Assembly (NCBI GenBank): GCA_023374045.1
Contig: CM041776.1
Coordinates: 141,115,296-141,179,295, forward strand
Length of the DNA stretch: 64,000 nucleotides
Source of the DNA: Limonium bicolor
Taxonomy: Eukaryota; Streptophyta; Magnoliopsida; Caryophyllales; Plumbaginaceae
Direction: 5' to 3'
The notes below the pieces were generated by a model. It was not told the origin of the DNA. It did no database searches and worked only from the letters and a program-made list of their open reading frames with translations. Position 1 is the first letter of the stretch. Each line of letters opens with the position of its first letter. Position numbers and translations under genes: made by a program. Below are positions 1 to 13,200 of this stretch, one piece after another.

Positions 1-99
1 TTGCAACTATAAAGTGTTCAAGCAGTTGCATTAACGACCACAAAAATAAAAGTGTATTGAAATAATGGAGGGATATTTTTCACTGCATAGTGTGTATAC

Positions 100-1615
100 C
101 TCAAAGTTACATTGATCGGTGTCTGAGATAAGTTCCATGATATCACTTAAATTTCCATGTAATTCTTCATCCATCAGTTGAGCCCATATATCATCAGTAG
201 GACTTCCCAACGCTGCACTACAATCCTCTTGGCATATCAACCAAGGGGTGATAGCATCTGGGACTTCAGGATTGTTTGATTGAACTGGAAACCAGCTATA
301 CCTTCAAAAAGAGGGAAAAAAAATCAAGATTACACCTTGCATACTCATACCGCCTACTGTTTTAAGAGTTAGACAACAGAACTTAACCTTATATATGTAT
401 CAATGTTTCAGTTTACATGTCTACAAATTAATTTTACCAAAACTTGCTATGAAACCATTGAACCATACTCAAAGATTGAATTAAACTGTCCAAGTAATTA
501 CATCAACCCAATAATTCTGCTCAGAATAAAGAACTGAATTCTTAGTTCAGGTTTGTCCTGTCCCTTTATCGTTCAGCATTGGTGCCAGTGTAGAAGGAAA
601 CCAAGACACACCTTAGTCTGAAAATGGTTGGACTGCCAATGGCAGCATGAACATCTCCTGCATTAACGCCTTTATCATCCATAGTCCACCTTCTACAAGA
701 CCCTAGATTTTCAGGAACAATATTGAATGGGAAAAGCATGAGCTCCCCTAGAGCTACGCTTGAATTACCCCACTTGTTATTCATGTGCAATAACACAGAA
801 GACATCTTCTTCTTGGCACTCAAAGTAAGCTCCAGGTGTGGGTTATGACCATCCTGTTAAAAGTTAAACCGGTATAAAAATTAGTAACAAGATAATAAAC
901 ATTGAAAAAAAAAATAACTTCTCTGCAGATTTAATCTGAAAAAAGGATGAATGCATGCTCCCAGCCTCGGTTACCTTCTCCAAACCAAAACGGATTCTTT
1001 CATCTAAGGGGAAAAGCTGCAACTTCAACTTTTTGGGGGCAAGAGGTATCTTTACTATCCGCTTAAGCTTGGTTGATGATAACTCATTTATTGTTAAGGA
1101 ATTATTTTCCTTGTCCACAAAACCTCGGTGCTTAGAGACGCCAGACGCTGTGGAAAGAATGGATTCCAGACTCACAAGATGTTCAGAAGACCCTGCAAAG
1201 ACAATGAAGAACTCAATTTACATTATCCAAATCGTGTCATTGTCTCCTGTTCTCTTAAGGACAAAGGGCATAAGTGTTACTTTGATTTGGCCTATGTGTG
1301 ATTAAATGACTAGTGACTCCTAAAATTCCCAAAGCACTTGCGAATTGAACTTCAAATACTTCAATCTTTAAAGTCCATTAGTAACATCACATCCACCAGC
1401 TATCATCATCCAAGAATCACTCAAGTACCAATCATATGATGAAAGCATATCACACGTATCTCGGGCTTATGATCAAATCAAGATAGAAAAAACTTACCTA
1501 GCACACGTCGCCCCCTGGCGGAATTTGTTGATTTCTTGAAACCAGTTTGGTTCCTACTTGCACATTGTTTCCTTGGAGGTTTTTGTACCTCTTTTTGCTG
1601 CTTCGAGTAGCTCAT
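100..1615 (-). CDS. TKI1: TSL-kinase interacting protein 1-like gene, first four coding exons (3' end outside window)
   Basis: Four exons on the minus strand: 1615-1498, 1192-975, 853-612 and 301-100, each bounded by GT/AG. Their lengths (118, 218, 242, 202) keep one open frame of 260 codons across all junctions, which is strong internal support. The ATG at 1615-1613 is preceded by an in-frame TGA. The N-terminus is basic and Lys/Arg-rich. Residues around 85-190 carry the motifs KLKLQLFPLDE, NPHLELTLSAKKKMSS, NKWGNSS, GELMLFPF, and IGSPTIFRLRYSWF spanning the exon 3/4 junction. From memory these match the conserved block of plant TSL-kinase interacting protein 1, a nuclear partner of the Tousled kinase. 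No SANT/Myb domain is visible in this part. The donor after 100 is plausible; without it the frame stops at 31. Family identity is from recall, not a search. Confidence 0.6.
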
Positions 1616-2400
1616 CTCAGCTCAACTCTTTCTGCAATCCACAACAACTTCAATTAAACATCTCACCAATAAATCAGCGCAAAATTAAAGTCTTGGTGAG
1701 GGAGATTCATCCGCAATGCCTCTCCACGTCTAAAATAGGGTTTGATCCGGCAATGACATTATCAACCAGAGCCGGATTACTCTCTAGACGGACTATTCAA
1801 GTCTCGGAGATCCATACACCGGACTACAACAATGTACAAGGATATTTGGAATTTGAAAATGTAGGTAACTTGCATAGATACAAAGTATAAATCTAGGCTA
1901 GTGAAATCAAATTGTCAACAGGGAATCAATGTGAGGACGAACATTTCCTACCTGATCTCAATCCCGATGGAAGGGGCGAGTGGAAGAGTCTTGTTCAGAT
2001 ACTAACTGACGAAAAGCGGGAGAGAGAGCTGGGGGAGAGGTGAGTTGTGGCGCGAGATAATATACTGACTGGCTTCGGCCATGGAAGTAGAAAAGGTTGC
2101 CGGGTGCGGTTCTTTTGGTTTTCATTTGGCGGGAGATGATGTATCGTCTTTGCTATGGCTTCGGGAATCGACTTTGGAGCGAGAAACGTAGTGCCTGAAA
2201 TATTTGTTTTTTGGGACTTCCTTATCTTCCAAATTTTACATTGCCGCGAACTTTTGGAATGTATTTTGTTCGACTAAGAGTAGCCGCTCGAAAAAACCCC
2301 CCTCAAAAAAGAGTAGCCCTGTGTGGTGTTGGGCCGAAGAGAGGATCGTACTCGGGCCCAAATAAAAATCAGTTAGATTATAATAGTTTTTTAATAATTA
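1616..2400 (-). promoter_or_regulatory. 5' leader with a leader intron, and upstream region of the TKI1-like gene
   Basis: Reading the minus strand, a consensus donor (CAG then GTAGGA, boundary 1952/1951) and an acceptor (TTGCAG ending at 1632) would remove a leader intron and place a short exon (1631 onward) before the ATG at 1615. The stretch 1960-2350 is richer in G+C than its surroundings, with CT-rich runs typical of plant leaders and core promoters. No convincing TATA box was identified. Start site and leader exon are inferred. Confidence 0.35.
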
Positions 2401-3209
2401 ATCTTATTAGTTAATAACTTTTTAAATCAAAAATTTACAAAAATAAAAAAAATTGGATAACTATAAAATGATATTATAAACTTTCGTAATTATAATTTAC
2501 GTTGAAATTTCTAATAATTGTCCTAAGATGAATCCACAATTATCAATATGTATGATGTATTTAGAAAAAAACATGAGTACACAACTATGGACTTTTAAAT
2601 TTTTTTAAAAAAATAGGTGGGAAAATAATGCTTAAAGTATGTGATATAATTTTGAAATGAAAGTGTAATATATAAAATGAAAGTGTATAATTGTTAAATA
2701 AAGGTGTTGATATTTAAGTGAAAAGATAGAAGTTTTGTAATGAAATGGGATTGTCGAATAAAATTGTAGATATTTGAGTAATTTGTTAAATAAAAGTATA
2801 ATTTTTTAAATGGATAGTAAGATTTTACTTAGTAATAAAAATTTGTACCAATTATGAAAATAGATATTATTTTTGTAACACGATTTCGAATCTAGCTCCT
2901 TGCCAGGTTCTAATATGGAGATGGGTATATTTGTCCTTTTCACTTTGTCATATGTCAACACTTTATTGGAAGGAAATAAAGAAAAAAAAAGGTTTGTTAA
3001 CAGGGTACACACGCACACACGAGGAGGAGAGAGAGGGAGGAGAGAGAATTTTTTTTCTTTCAAAATGTCATAACTTACAAAATATAAGTGCAAAAATAAA
3101 ACAAATTATACCATTGTACATCATTTTTTGTGCTCTTCAAAATAAGACCAAACATGGATATGTTTTGATAAATTTTATTTTATTTATTTTTTGTATGTAT
3201 ATATCTTTT
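2401..3209. other. AT-rich intergenic DNA without recognised genes
   Basis: Strongly A+T-rich sequence. It contains short recurring words such as AAATGAAAGTGT near 2640-2700, which resemble the array that follows, and a purine-rich (GAGGAGAGAGAG) simple repeat near 3018-3050. Short open frames on either strand show no protein-like composition. I see no gene here. Confidence 0.6.
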
Positions 3210-3665
3210 TAAGATTCATTATGAATCTTAAGTTTAAGAAAAGTGAATCAAAGGTTGTTAAAAAGTGAATCGAAGGTTATTAAAAAGTGAATCAGACAGT
3301 TGCGTAAAAGTGAATAAGATGTTTGAAAAAAGCACATCTCATAGATAAAAATTGTTTAACTAAAGTGATTCTGATTGTTTGACTAGTGTGAATTAGAGGT
3401 TTTAGAAAAATGAATCAAAGGTTGTTAAAAAGTGAATCACAAGTTTTTTACAAAACTAAAGTGATTAAGAGGTTTAAAAAATGTGAATTAGAGGTTTGTA
3501 TAAGTGAATCATGCGTTTAAGAAAAGTGAATCAAAGATTTAAGAAAAGTTATTCTTGTAAATAGAGATTGTTTTACTAAAGTGAATAAGAGGTTTAAGAA
3601 AAGTGAATCAGAGGTTTAAGAAAAGTGAATCAAAGGTTTAAGAAAAGTGAATAATTTGTTTAATA
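3210..3665. repeat. Degenerate short tandem array (unit about 20-23 bp)
   Basis: Repeated variants of AAGTGAATCAAAGGTTTAAG run through this stretch. Unit length varies and there are base changes (GAATCAGAGG, GAATAAGAGG, GAATCATGCG). At least twelve recognisable units occur. The array is AT-rich, non-coding and lies between the TKI1-like gene and the first retrotransposon. It looks like an old, drifting minisatellite. Confidence 0.7.
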
Positions 3666-3833
3666 CTAGTGAAAGTTAATATTACCACAAACTATGCGAG
3701 AACAGTATAAACCTTTCATTTATTGAAAGTAAACCTTAAACCTTGCACTACAACCATAAAAATGTCGTCTATGGTGGTTTTTAGAGTGTTTGGGGTAAGA
3801 TTCATTTTGTTAATGAATAAGGTTCATTCTTTT

Positions 3834-6800
3834 TGTAACACCCCTACCATTAATACAATCATTACCGTCCGATCTCCCCGTGCTTTCCGAGTCACGCAGC
3901 GGATACATACTTAGTACTTACATACAGTGGGTGATATAATGTCGTTAGTCACCCACGTGACTAACAAGGCTACTACTTCTACATACAGCATCGGTCTGAT
4001 GGACCGGAATATCCGAGTGCTACACAAATACAATCTTCACTACAATTGCCAATCAAATACTACAATTCCCATTCCATACAATCCACAAGTTCAATACAGT
4101 ACAATATCATTCACCGAGTTTACTAGGATCCTTATACAGGAATATTGCCTCTTCCAAACTCATACATACTCACTAGGAGTCTAACCACTACCCATTCCTC
4201 ACCACTACTTACTTCCTAAGTACAAGGGGTGTGCCAACTAGTACACCTCTACATTCTACTACTACTATCCAAATGTAGTCACCGGTCTCGTGCCTTGACC
4301 ATATCCTCTTCGGGTACCTGCACACTAAAAATGTTCCCCCGAGGGGGTCAGCTTTCGCTGAGCATGATAACCGCATACCCCACGTACTAGTGAGGGTACA
4401 CCGACCACTTGGTCGAATACATGCGATTGATTTCATTCAAACATACATGCATACATGCTCTTATACATAATGTTACAATACATTACACAATGAATACATA
4501 CATACACTTCAATGCATACTTTTCAATACATACATGGTAAATCATACAAGCCATCAGATACATACTTACCTTTCCGAAATCCGCAATACACAATACATAT
4601 ACAGTACATACGCAATACATACACAATCCACCATACCTGTTAGCTCATGTTGGTCCACCCGGGTTAATCGGGTGGAGATTACTCTTTTACTCGTTCCACA
4701 GTACTTACGCATACATACTCATACTCATACATACTTACTTACTTACTCTTACTCATGTTAAGTCGTCGGGACCTCCGGCCCGGGGACTACTCCGTCCCAC
4801 CACCGGGATTTACTTGACTCACCAATCCGGGATGCTACCCATTTAAGGGGTTTGGGCCGCGGACCAGTTTAAGAGTCAGGAATCGGATCCAACCTCTTGT
4901 GTCTCCTCATCCTCACGCGTGACCGAAGCTATATCAGACTTCTACTCATTCCAATTTACTCACTTAAGTTAGGAGTTAGGGAGTTAGGAATTAGTAGAAG
5001 TCATTCATTCAAGCCACATACACAAATACATGCTCATATATACCTCCATACGAAATGTAATACAATATACAAGTACAATGCAGGGTACAAATACACTTCA
5101 TCATCATTCATATGTTTCATGAATTATACAAACTGGTGTTCAAGACGATAAATATCAAGAACAACATAAACAAGCACAAGTAAGTGCAGTATAGTCCGAT
5201 TCGTGCATTTATCTTATTAGGTGATCAAATAAGCACACAAATCGGGGTAACCAGATTAGGATACAGGGCATGAAGAAATCATACCGTTCACCGGTGTACT
5301 TGTATCCGACGTTCCTCCGGTGTTCACAAATCAAGTCCTATAGTACACATATAATCGAGTGATTAACTATCTATAATTAACTTAACTCGTATTCCCATTA
5401 CGTTTCCTAACTCGTACTTACTATGTCCTTACACTTCTTACACTTACACATTACTTACTTACTCTTCATTACCTTAAGTTTATTTCCTTACTTAACAATG
5501 GTATACTTACATAAATATGGACATATTTATATGTGGGTATATAATATATATTATATATATATTATATTGTTATAATTAATTTTTTTTGTATGACTCGACC
5601 GACCTTACAAGTCGGTCCCAAGGTCAGTCGAAGTCAGTAGGATAATACGCTGGGAAAATTTCAGGGCCGACCGACCTTGCAAGTCCGGTCCCAAGGTCAG
5701 TCCATTCCAGTAAGTTACACGACGGGAAATTTTGGCCCGACCGACCTTGCAAGTCCGGTCGCAAGGTCGGTCCATTCCAGTAAGTTACATGGCAGGAAAT
5801 TCTTCTGGCCGACCGACCTTGCATGTCCGGTCCCAAGGTCGGTCCATTCCAGAAGGTTCCGCTCTTTGTAGATCTGGGCTCGACCGACCTTGCAAGTCCG
5901 GTCCCAAGGTCGGTCCGGCCCAGTATTTGCATTTTTATTTCTGTTTTCAGCCCCTCTTCTTACCCATTACTTCCTCAATCTTCCTACATTTAATCCCACA
6001 TGTTTTTGTGCCATTTAGGCTTCCTAATATACCTCAATCCATCCACCAATCCCATTACTAAATCCATCAATCAACTTACACAATTTCCTCACTTCTTTTC
6101 CCACAAATGTAACAGTTTTTGTTTTACTTACGTACAGATTTTTAACCCACTCCTACCATTTAATACTTCATCTACCAATGTCACTCCTAGCATCCCAAAT
6201 ACATTTCCAAGCAATTACACTTCTATACCCAAGTCCAACATTCACTTTACTAAGTCTTGTACTCTAATTCTTCCTAGTTCCTCCAATGAAATCCAATACT
6301 TCTTGCTACAGATTTTATACTCTCCTATTCACATACCACTATCACCATTCCATGGTCATTAAACATCTCTACTATCTCCCATACACACTGGTTCTCCCAT
6401 TCACCAAGTCATCCATAAATGTACATATTCCTACTAAAATTTTGTCATAGTTCCTACAATTCTCACTTATCCACACATACCCATTATCACCAAAATCATT
6501 CCTATTCTAGCCCACCCATACAAGGGTCCTACCAGCAATACAAAGCAATCTTAACACATCATTACTTCCTCAAACACAATATCAATACACATACACAATT
6601 CTTGGCTCTAAGGCCTACGATCCACATACTAATTCACAAATACTCAAAATTCCAATACTACAATACCAATACAATATTTTGGGTCTTTAAATTGGTTTAC
6701 CCATTCCCATTACTCTAATGCATTAAATGTAGCATTCAAGAGAGAGCTCTTACCTTAAGCTCTTATTTCCTCTTTTCTTTTCCACTTCTTCTCCTCTTTT

Positions 6801-8075
6801 CCTTGCACAATCCGGTCACATGGGGAATGGGGTTGCCAAACTCCATTCCCATCACCCAAAGCACACATAAACAAGTGTAATTAAAACACTAACCCTTAAA
6901 TTAATGCTAGTTCATTGAAATGCTTAAAGCAAGATTTCAAAGGTTTACTTTTGGAGTGTTTTAGAAGGGGTTTTAGTCCTTGGTTCAAGAAGGTGAATCC
7001 ACCACCATTGCAAGGTTGATATTAAGCTCAAATGAGAGAGAGAAAACAAGGCATTACAAGGGGTAGAAATCGGTTGTAAAGAAAGATGGAGAAAACATGA
7101 GTTTTTCATGTAGATTTTTACCTTAATGGAGAGAGGAGACTCCAAGCTACCCATTGATGCTATTTCCTCTTTGAATGGGGAAAACCCATGGAGATGAACT
7201 TCCTCATTTTGAGATTTTGAAAAGAGAGAAGTGTAGATGAGAATGAGGGGATTACAAATATGTAATTATTTTTACATTTGGAGCTCAAATGAAGGTAGAA
7301 CATGGGAGAGAAGTGAGAGTTGCCATTGTTGTTGTTGGGGGAGCTCAAAATCGCAGCCAGAGGGGAGGAGGAAGAGAGAGAGCACGGTGGGGAAGAAATA
7401 AATGGGAGAGAGAAGAGAGAAATGAGAGGGGAGAGAGAGTGTGAATGCTTTTTACTTTCCCACCTTTTTGCTTTTGCTCTCTTATTTAATTAACTAGTTA
7501 CATGTGTGTGTGAGGGATTATTTAACTAGTAAAAACCGGCCCCCATATAGTATACTAGTTGGAGCGTTTTTCATCTTTTACAGAAAACGCTCGTTATTTT
7601 ACCCGGTTTCGGTACTATTCACTAACCGGCCCCGTTTTCCGGAATTTTCTCGTTTAATTATTTTTATTGGTTATTAAGCTTCCATAAATGCTTAATAATT
7701 ATTATTTAATGATTCACCATTTTTACGGGTCCGTTTGACCACTTAAGGTCACGTTTTCGGGTTTTCTCGAAAAACGTGCGCTAAGGCTCTATTAGCGTTT
7801 TAATATATTATTTAGATCCGTTTTCTTCGGGAGTTGTTCCCATATATTATTTAGGTATTATTAATCCTTTATAATCCATATAATACGTTAACCGAGGTCA
7901 CATACCTCCTATGGTTATTTAACGTTTTACGCTTATTTAGCGTTTTACGCTTTTTAAGCGTTTATTTATTTCTTTTGGATTTATTTTTCCTTACCAATAT
8001 TTCTTAAGCATTATTAGGATCTTAAACACAGATTAGAATGGTTTTAATCACAATATTTAAGGTCGGGGTATTTCA
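3834..8075 (-). repeat. L1 3' LTR (4.24 kb)
   Basis: Read on the minus strand, the LTR starts TGAAATACC and ends GGTGTTACA. It contains a hairpin-unit array (5590-5935) next to an AT-rich tract (5515-5590), CT- and CATA-rich low-complexity stretches, and the GCGTTT-rich block near 7780-7960 shared with the other L-family LTRs. It belongs to the same subfamily as L3, since both have the CATCGGTCTGATGGACCGG motif near the GGTGTTACA end. Confidence 0.85.
5590..5935. repeat. Hairpin-unit array in L1 LTR (5 units)
   Basis: Five tandem units of about 70 bp. Each has a palindrome of the type GACCGACCTTGC - about 10 nt - GCAAGGTCGGTC, followed by a CCATTCCAGTAAGTTACA-like spacer. Some right arms read CCAAGGTC rather than GCAAGGTC, giving one mismatch. 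The same array sits at the same place in L3 LTRs with six or seven units. Confidence 0.85.
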
Positions 8076-8092
8076 ATCTACCCCCCTTAAGA
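8076..8092 (-). other. Polypurine tract of L1
   Basis: On the minus strand an AAGGGGGGTAGAT tract abuts the LTR start TGAAATACC. This is the expected position for the plus-strand DNA primer of an LTR retrotransposon. The same tract is found in L2, L3 and, with one G fewer, in the coding T element. Confidence 0.8.
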
Positions 8093-10293
8093 ACTTTGTC
8101 CCCAAAGTTGCTCAAGGTCATGGATTACTGTACTTACTCATTCATACTTGTCTAATACCAAAAGTCATACCTTCTTCCTCCTTACTAATTCCCAAATCCA
8201 TTACTCAAGGTTTCTACATACCATGCCATACCAACGTACAATAATTACTTCATTCCGCATTACTACCAACCATCCGGTTCCTCCTTACAAGTTTTATACA
8301 TACATACTGTGCAAAGCTATCCCCAAAGCAATGCAATACACATACAATCCCGCAGGCACTCAGGTCATCTAGACACAGGACTCCTCTATGTCCCGCTTCC
8401 CTTGGAATAATACAACATGCTACACTACTATCTTCTCCGGTATAAGCTTCTAACCAAATCTTTATTCTCAGTCTAAGGAAAATCCTTCCCAACAGCTATT
8501 TAGGAATCTTCCTAAAGCATACAACTCCAAGTTCCAATTTATATTCATTCCTTCTATCCTAAGTGTGATTCTTGTGACCACTTGAGGGGAGCTTCGAGAA
8601 TCATTCGACCCTGATGTGATCAGCACCAGTGTTGAACTATCTTTCCACTCCAATTTATGTTCGGTTTCCCTTGATCTGATCAGGATCAAGTTCCACTTCC
8701 CACATCAGTTTCAACAAACAAATAATTTAATTGTTTTCATTTTCTATCTTTTTTCCCTTTCTAGTCGTGATTACGAATTCATACATATCCAAAGGATGGA
8801 ATCAATCCATCGATCATCCTCACTCTACTTCCCAAATGCTTTACCCCGTGGTTCAATACCTAAATGCTCCTTTCCTCAACCTTCACTGCTTTCATCCATC
8901 ACTCTCCAATATTCTAACTAGGGATTACCATACTTGTAAAATTTTGTTGTCCTCAATTTACTTCCCATCATTTACCAAGGTATACACTACCCCTAGACTT
9001 CATTCATCTACTACTCTCATTCATTTCGTACTACTTCTTCAAAGGCTACAATACTTGTGGAGCTCCGTCCACTACTCATTACTCTTCTTTACCAATACTC
9101 TTACACTGGTGTTACAAGATGGGTATATTCATCCTATGGTATTTGCATGTCTAATGCCTAGTTACCATAATTACAATATGAATGAGTACTTATGTTTATT
9201 TAACATAGTATCAATCATCAATTTGATTCTCATTTGTGCTATGCACATTACGGTTTATGTGTTTTATTCGCAAAACTTACATTAAGCGGTTTTCGCTCTA
9301 CCCCCCTTAAAAGGGATTACGCCCACGTAATCTATCATATGTTATTATTATTAAGCATTGGTTTAATCAATTTGGGCAATCTGAAGCGTTTAGCTTCACT
9401 ACGGTATACTATACAATATGCTCTGGTCAAAGGGGTCTTAACCATACCAATGGTTTAGTCTTTGCACCAAGAATTCCTATATGAGTTTATTTAACTCATA
9501 ATTAATTCGGTTCTAGCCTAACCGGCTTCAAGGCATTAATAGCCATTCTATTATACTCACTAGGTATATTAATCTCCTAGCTAGGGCCCACTAGCTTCTG
9601 CTGCGCGACCCTGATAACTTGGGTTATTCGCCCTTCTTGTTATCCTTAAAGTGTTGTACATCACCTTTTATCCGTCTATTATGGAAATGAGGTTTACTAA
9701 GCAAATGCGGTATTCTTCTACCGTGTTTGAACTCAATGAGTTTAAGATTTGTAACCAGCTCTCTGGTAATCTACTGCACATGCTATTCGTGCTTCCACGA
9801 TTATTCATTAAGTTCCTCCGACTTACTGTCGGGCGAGGTTAAGTCACTACTTAGTTGTAGTGCTTCCTCTGGTGTCACTAGTTTCTGAATCGTACCAGTT
9901 CTTCTGGTTCAGTACAAGTGTTCTTTACTTGTATGACCTTGCATTCATATGCGTCGGTCCTTGTGACTTTCTTAAGTCTCTTTTCACTCTTGATTCCACT
10001 GGAATTCACATCTTGTGAGTGTTAGGGTGTTTCACACCCTTCGTGCTTCTTTGGCCTTAGGCCGCACGGTCTGTTGCTAAGCTTCCTTAGCTGGCTTATG
10101 CCATGTTTGTTGGTGAAAAGAAGGGTTTACTACGGTTTACATTCTGCATATCCTTAGGCATCCAATTAGATCATTAGCTGCACAAGTGCAATACCAAAAC
10201 ACTCAGTCATACAGAGTGCCGAGGCGTAAACGCTTGACAGTAAGTCACTTATGTGATAGGAGAGAATATTTCTGCCTGTCATCTCATACTTAT
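8093..10293 (-). other. L1 internal region, non-coding, rich in short stem-loops
   Basis: There are no gag or pol motifs in any frame. Longer open frames here (for example 8731-9285 plus) are low-complexity and lack family motifs. From about 9300 the sequence becomes a series of short perfect stem-loops, for example GATTACG-ccca-CGTAATC, GAAGC-gttta-GCTTC, ATGAGTT-tattt-AACTCAT, CACTAC-ttagtt-GTAGTG and GGGTG-ttt-CACCC. The same order of stem-loops occurs in L2 and L3. Confidence 0.65.
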
Positions 10294-13200
10294 TGTAACA
10301 CCCCTACCGCTAATACCATCATTACTGTACAATTACTTACCTTCGCAGCGGATACTCCTTACACAACGGCGGGTGTACAATGCCGCTAGTCACCCACGTG
10401 ACTAACAAGGCGAGTTACAATACTACATACTATCGGTCTGATGAATATGAACATACCGAGTACTCTACACAATACAATGCTTTCCATTTTATACTCATCC
10501 ATAACCCCATTTACAACTCCAATACATTACTATACCGAGTATACTACAATCCTTAAGTTACCGATACAGTTTAAACTTCCAAATTCGCATTACAATACGA
10601 GTACCAATCCCTTCCATACAACTACCCATGCTTACGCAGCAGTCCCCGTCCTACTCTCTCGAACGGTGATCAGCTTCGGGTACCTGCACACTAAAAATGG
10701 TCCCCCGAGGGGGTCAGCTTACGCTGAATATGACTTCCGCATATACCGCGTGCTAACCGCGGTACATCGACTATTTTGGGTCGAATATACATGGAGTTCA
10801 TTTACATGCTTACATACATACTCATGCTACAACAATACAACAACCATACATACATGCACATACAAATTCAATACTTACTAAGGAAGGCAGATCGATGGTC
10901 ATCCATTCGTATTTGTTATTCTTTCATTACTCTTCGTGCTATATTCGGTATTCACTACTCCACTCATACCTACTCCTTACTTCTACATACTCAACACTCC
11001 ATGTTCGATACCTTACTCGCACACGTTTCTTACTCCGTACTCGTTACTACACTTATGCATACTCATTACTCAATACTCCTTACTACTCACTTACTCATAC
11101 ATACTCAATACTCTACTTACTCATCATACTCAGTACTCGGTACTCTTTACATACTCATACTTCTTACTCGATACTCATTACCTTACCCGTGCATACGCAA
11201 TACTCATTACTTTGGCCTCTGGGCGGAGTCATACTCAAGACTCGCCACCGGACCTACAATACGAGGGCTATACGCTTAGCTCCTCAAATACTCAAATGTC
11301 CGTACTACCGGACTACACGAATTCCCAACACTCTTCTCTCAGAGCACAATACAACCTCATGGGTTAGCCTAGAAGTATCTCTCTCGATAACCTCTGTTAG
11401 CTTAGGGAATTACCACCGTCTAGTATCCTCAGATTTAAGGGTTTCCCCAACATATCGAATACTCTCTCGTTCGGGGCATACTTACATCAGTCGGGTCCTC
11501 TAATGGGTCACGATTTACTAAGGGGTTTGGAGATCCCTCATCATTCGTTACTACTCTCATGGTTCATGTTTTGCACCAAGATTAGTTCCTCTAATAGAGG
11601 TTACTTATATACTTCCACTACTGTTCGTTTGTGGATATTCATTTCGTTTCTCCTACCGTTATCGGGAGGTTATTACTCCCGTACCTCTCTCACATTCTAG
11701 TGAGTTCATTGGTTTACGTTACAATTTATTGGTTTGTTGGTTTAGTGCGTTGCTACGGTTCCAGTAATTCAGCATGACTCTCGCTACGAGTCAATACACA
11801 ACAAGACTCATCTATGAGTCGGTCTACGCACTAAGTAAAGCCACACAATCATCAAGAAGGTTAGCTCAATCAACATACAGCAAGACATATAATGAAAGGC
11901 AATAACCGTTTTCCATGCTTTAGTCTTGATAGCCGGCATACAGCCACAAACAACGTAACTCGGTTAGCATACGGGGCATGAGGAAATCATACCTTTAGCC
12001 GGAGTTAGATTCACCATGTGTTCCCTTGTTCCATGGTTCGTACTTGTACCACTGATAATATTTCAACATGATTATTAATACTATACTCTTTCGATACACA
12101 AATAATTACTATTCCCGTACTTACCCCGTTATCCCGGTATACTTAATGTTCTCATACTCTCAACCTACTTCATTACTTTTCATACTTGTTTCCTACTCCC
12201 ATACTTACTTCTTCACCATTGTTGTCACATTAATGGTATATTACTAAGGTCCTCTATTCATGTACTGACCTACATTCATACATACATATGATTACTATGT
12301 TACTATATATATATATATATTTTTGTAAGTTAGGGCCGTCCGACCCACCGTCCGACCCAAGCCCTGGGTCGGACCGTTCCAGTAGATTCTCCTCTCAGAA
12401 ATTCCCCCTGTCCGACCCAGCACTATTCCGTCCGACCCATACTCTCTGGGTCGGACCATTCCAGAAGGTTTTGGTCCTGTCGTCCAAGCTCCGTCCGACC
12501 CACGTCCGACCCAACGTCTGGGTCGGACGAAGTCAGAAACTTCGACGACGGAAAATTTTAGCCTGTCCGACCCACGTCCGATCCACGGCTCTGGGTCGGA
12601 CCATTCCAGAAAGTTTACATCTCGTTGTTTAAGCCCTGTCCGACCCACGTCCGATCCAGACTCTGGGTCGGACGGTTCCAGAACCTTGTTACAGATTTTG
12701 TTTTTCCTTCCCAATTTCACCCATTGTTTCCCCAATCTTCCTACATCCTAACATGTTTTAGCACCATTTAAACATCCTAAATCACCTTAATTCATCCACC
12801 AAATCATTACTAAATCCATCAAACAACTTACACAATTCTTACTTCTTCTCAACACTAACAGTTTTTCATTCTCATGCTACAGATTTTCAATTCAATTCTC
12901 CATCAATACTCTCTCAACCAATGCCATCCTAGCATCTAAACACTCTCCTTCCATACCATTCATTTCCAAGCCATTGCACCTACTATACCCAAGTTCCAAC
13001 ACTCACCTTACCAAAATCTTGCACATTAAATTCTTAACTTCTCCAATGTATTCTTATACACTTTGCTACAGATTTTACACCTCTTATTCTCATACTACAA
13101 TTACATTCCATGCTACTAAACCTCTCTACTATCCCAATACACCTTGGTTCTCCCATCACCAAGTCATCCTAATACACAATTCCTACAAAATTTGCCATAG

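Larger units (their letters stand above)
3834..10293 (-). mobile_element. L1: partial LARD-like LTR retrotransposon (3' LTR plus part of internal region)
   Basis: Minus-strand element. Its 3' LTR is 3834-8075, bounded by TGTAACACC and GGGGTATTTCA as read on the plus strand. The polypurine tract follows, then 2.2 kb of internal region, until element L2 begins at 10294. The internal part aligns by eye with 28347-30555 of L3, which continues where L1 stops. The 5' LTR, primer site and most of the interior are missing from the other side of L2. No gag or pol motif is visible. Flank 3781-3833 is ordinary intergenic DNA, so 3833/3834 is the genuine outer edge of the retrotransposon cluster. Confidence 0.8.

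Noticed and set aside
955..1890. Plus-strand open frames over the left-edge gene (955-1305, 1558-1890)
   Set aside because: They are antisense shadows of minus-strand exons that splice in perfect phase and carry family motifs.
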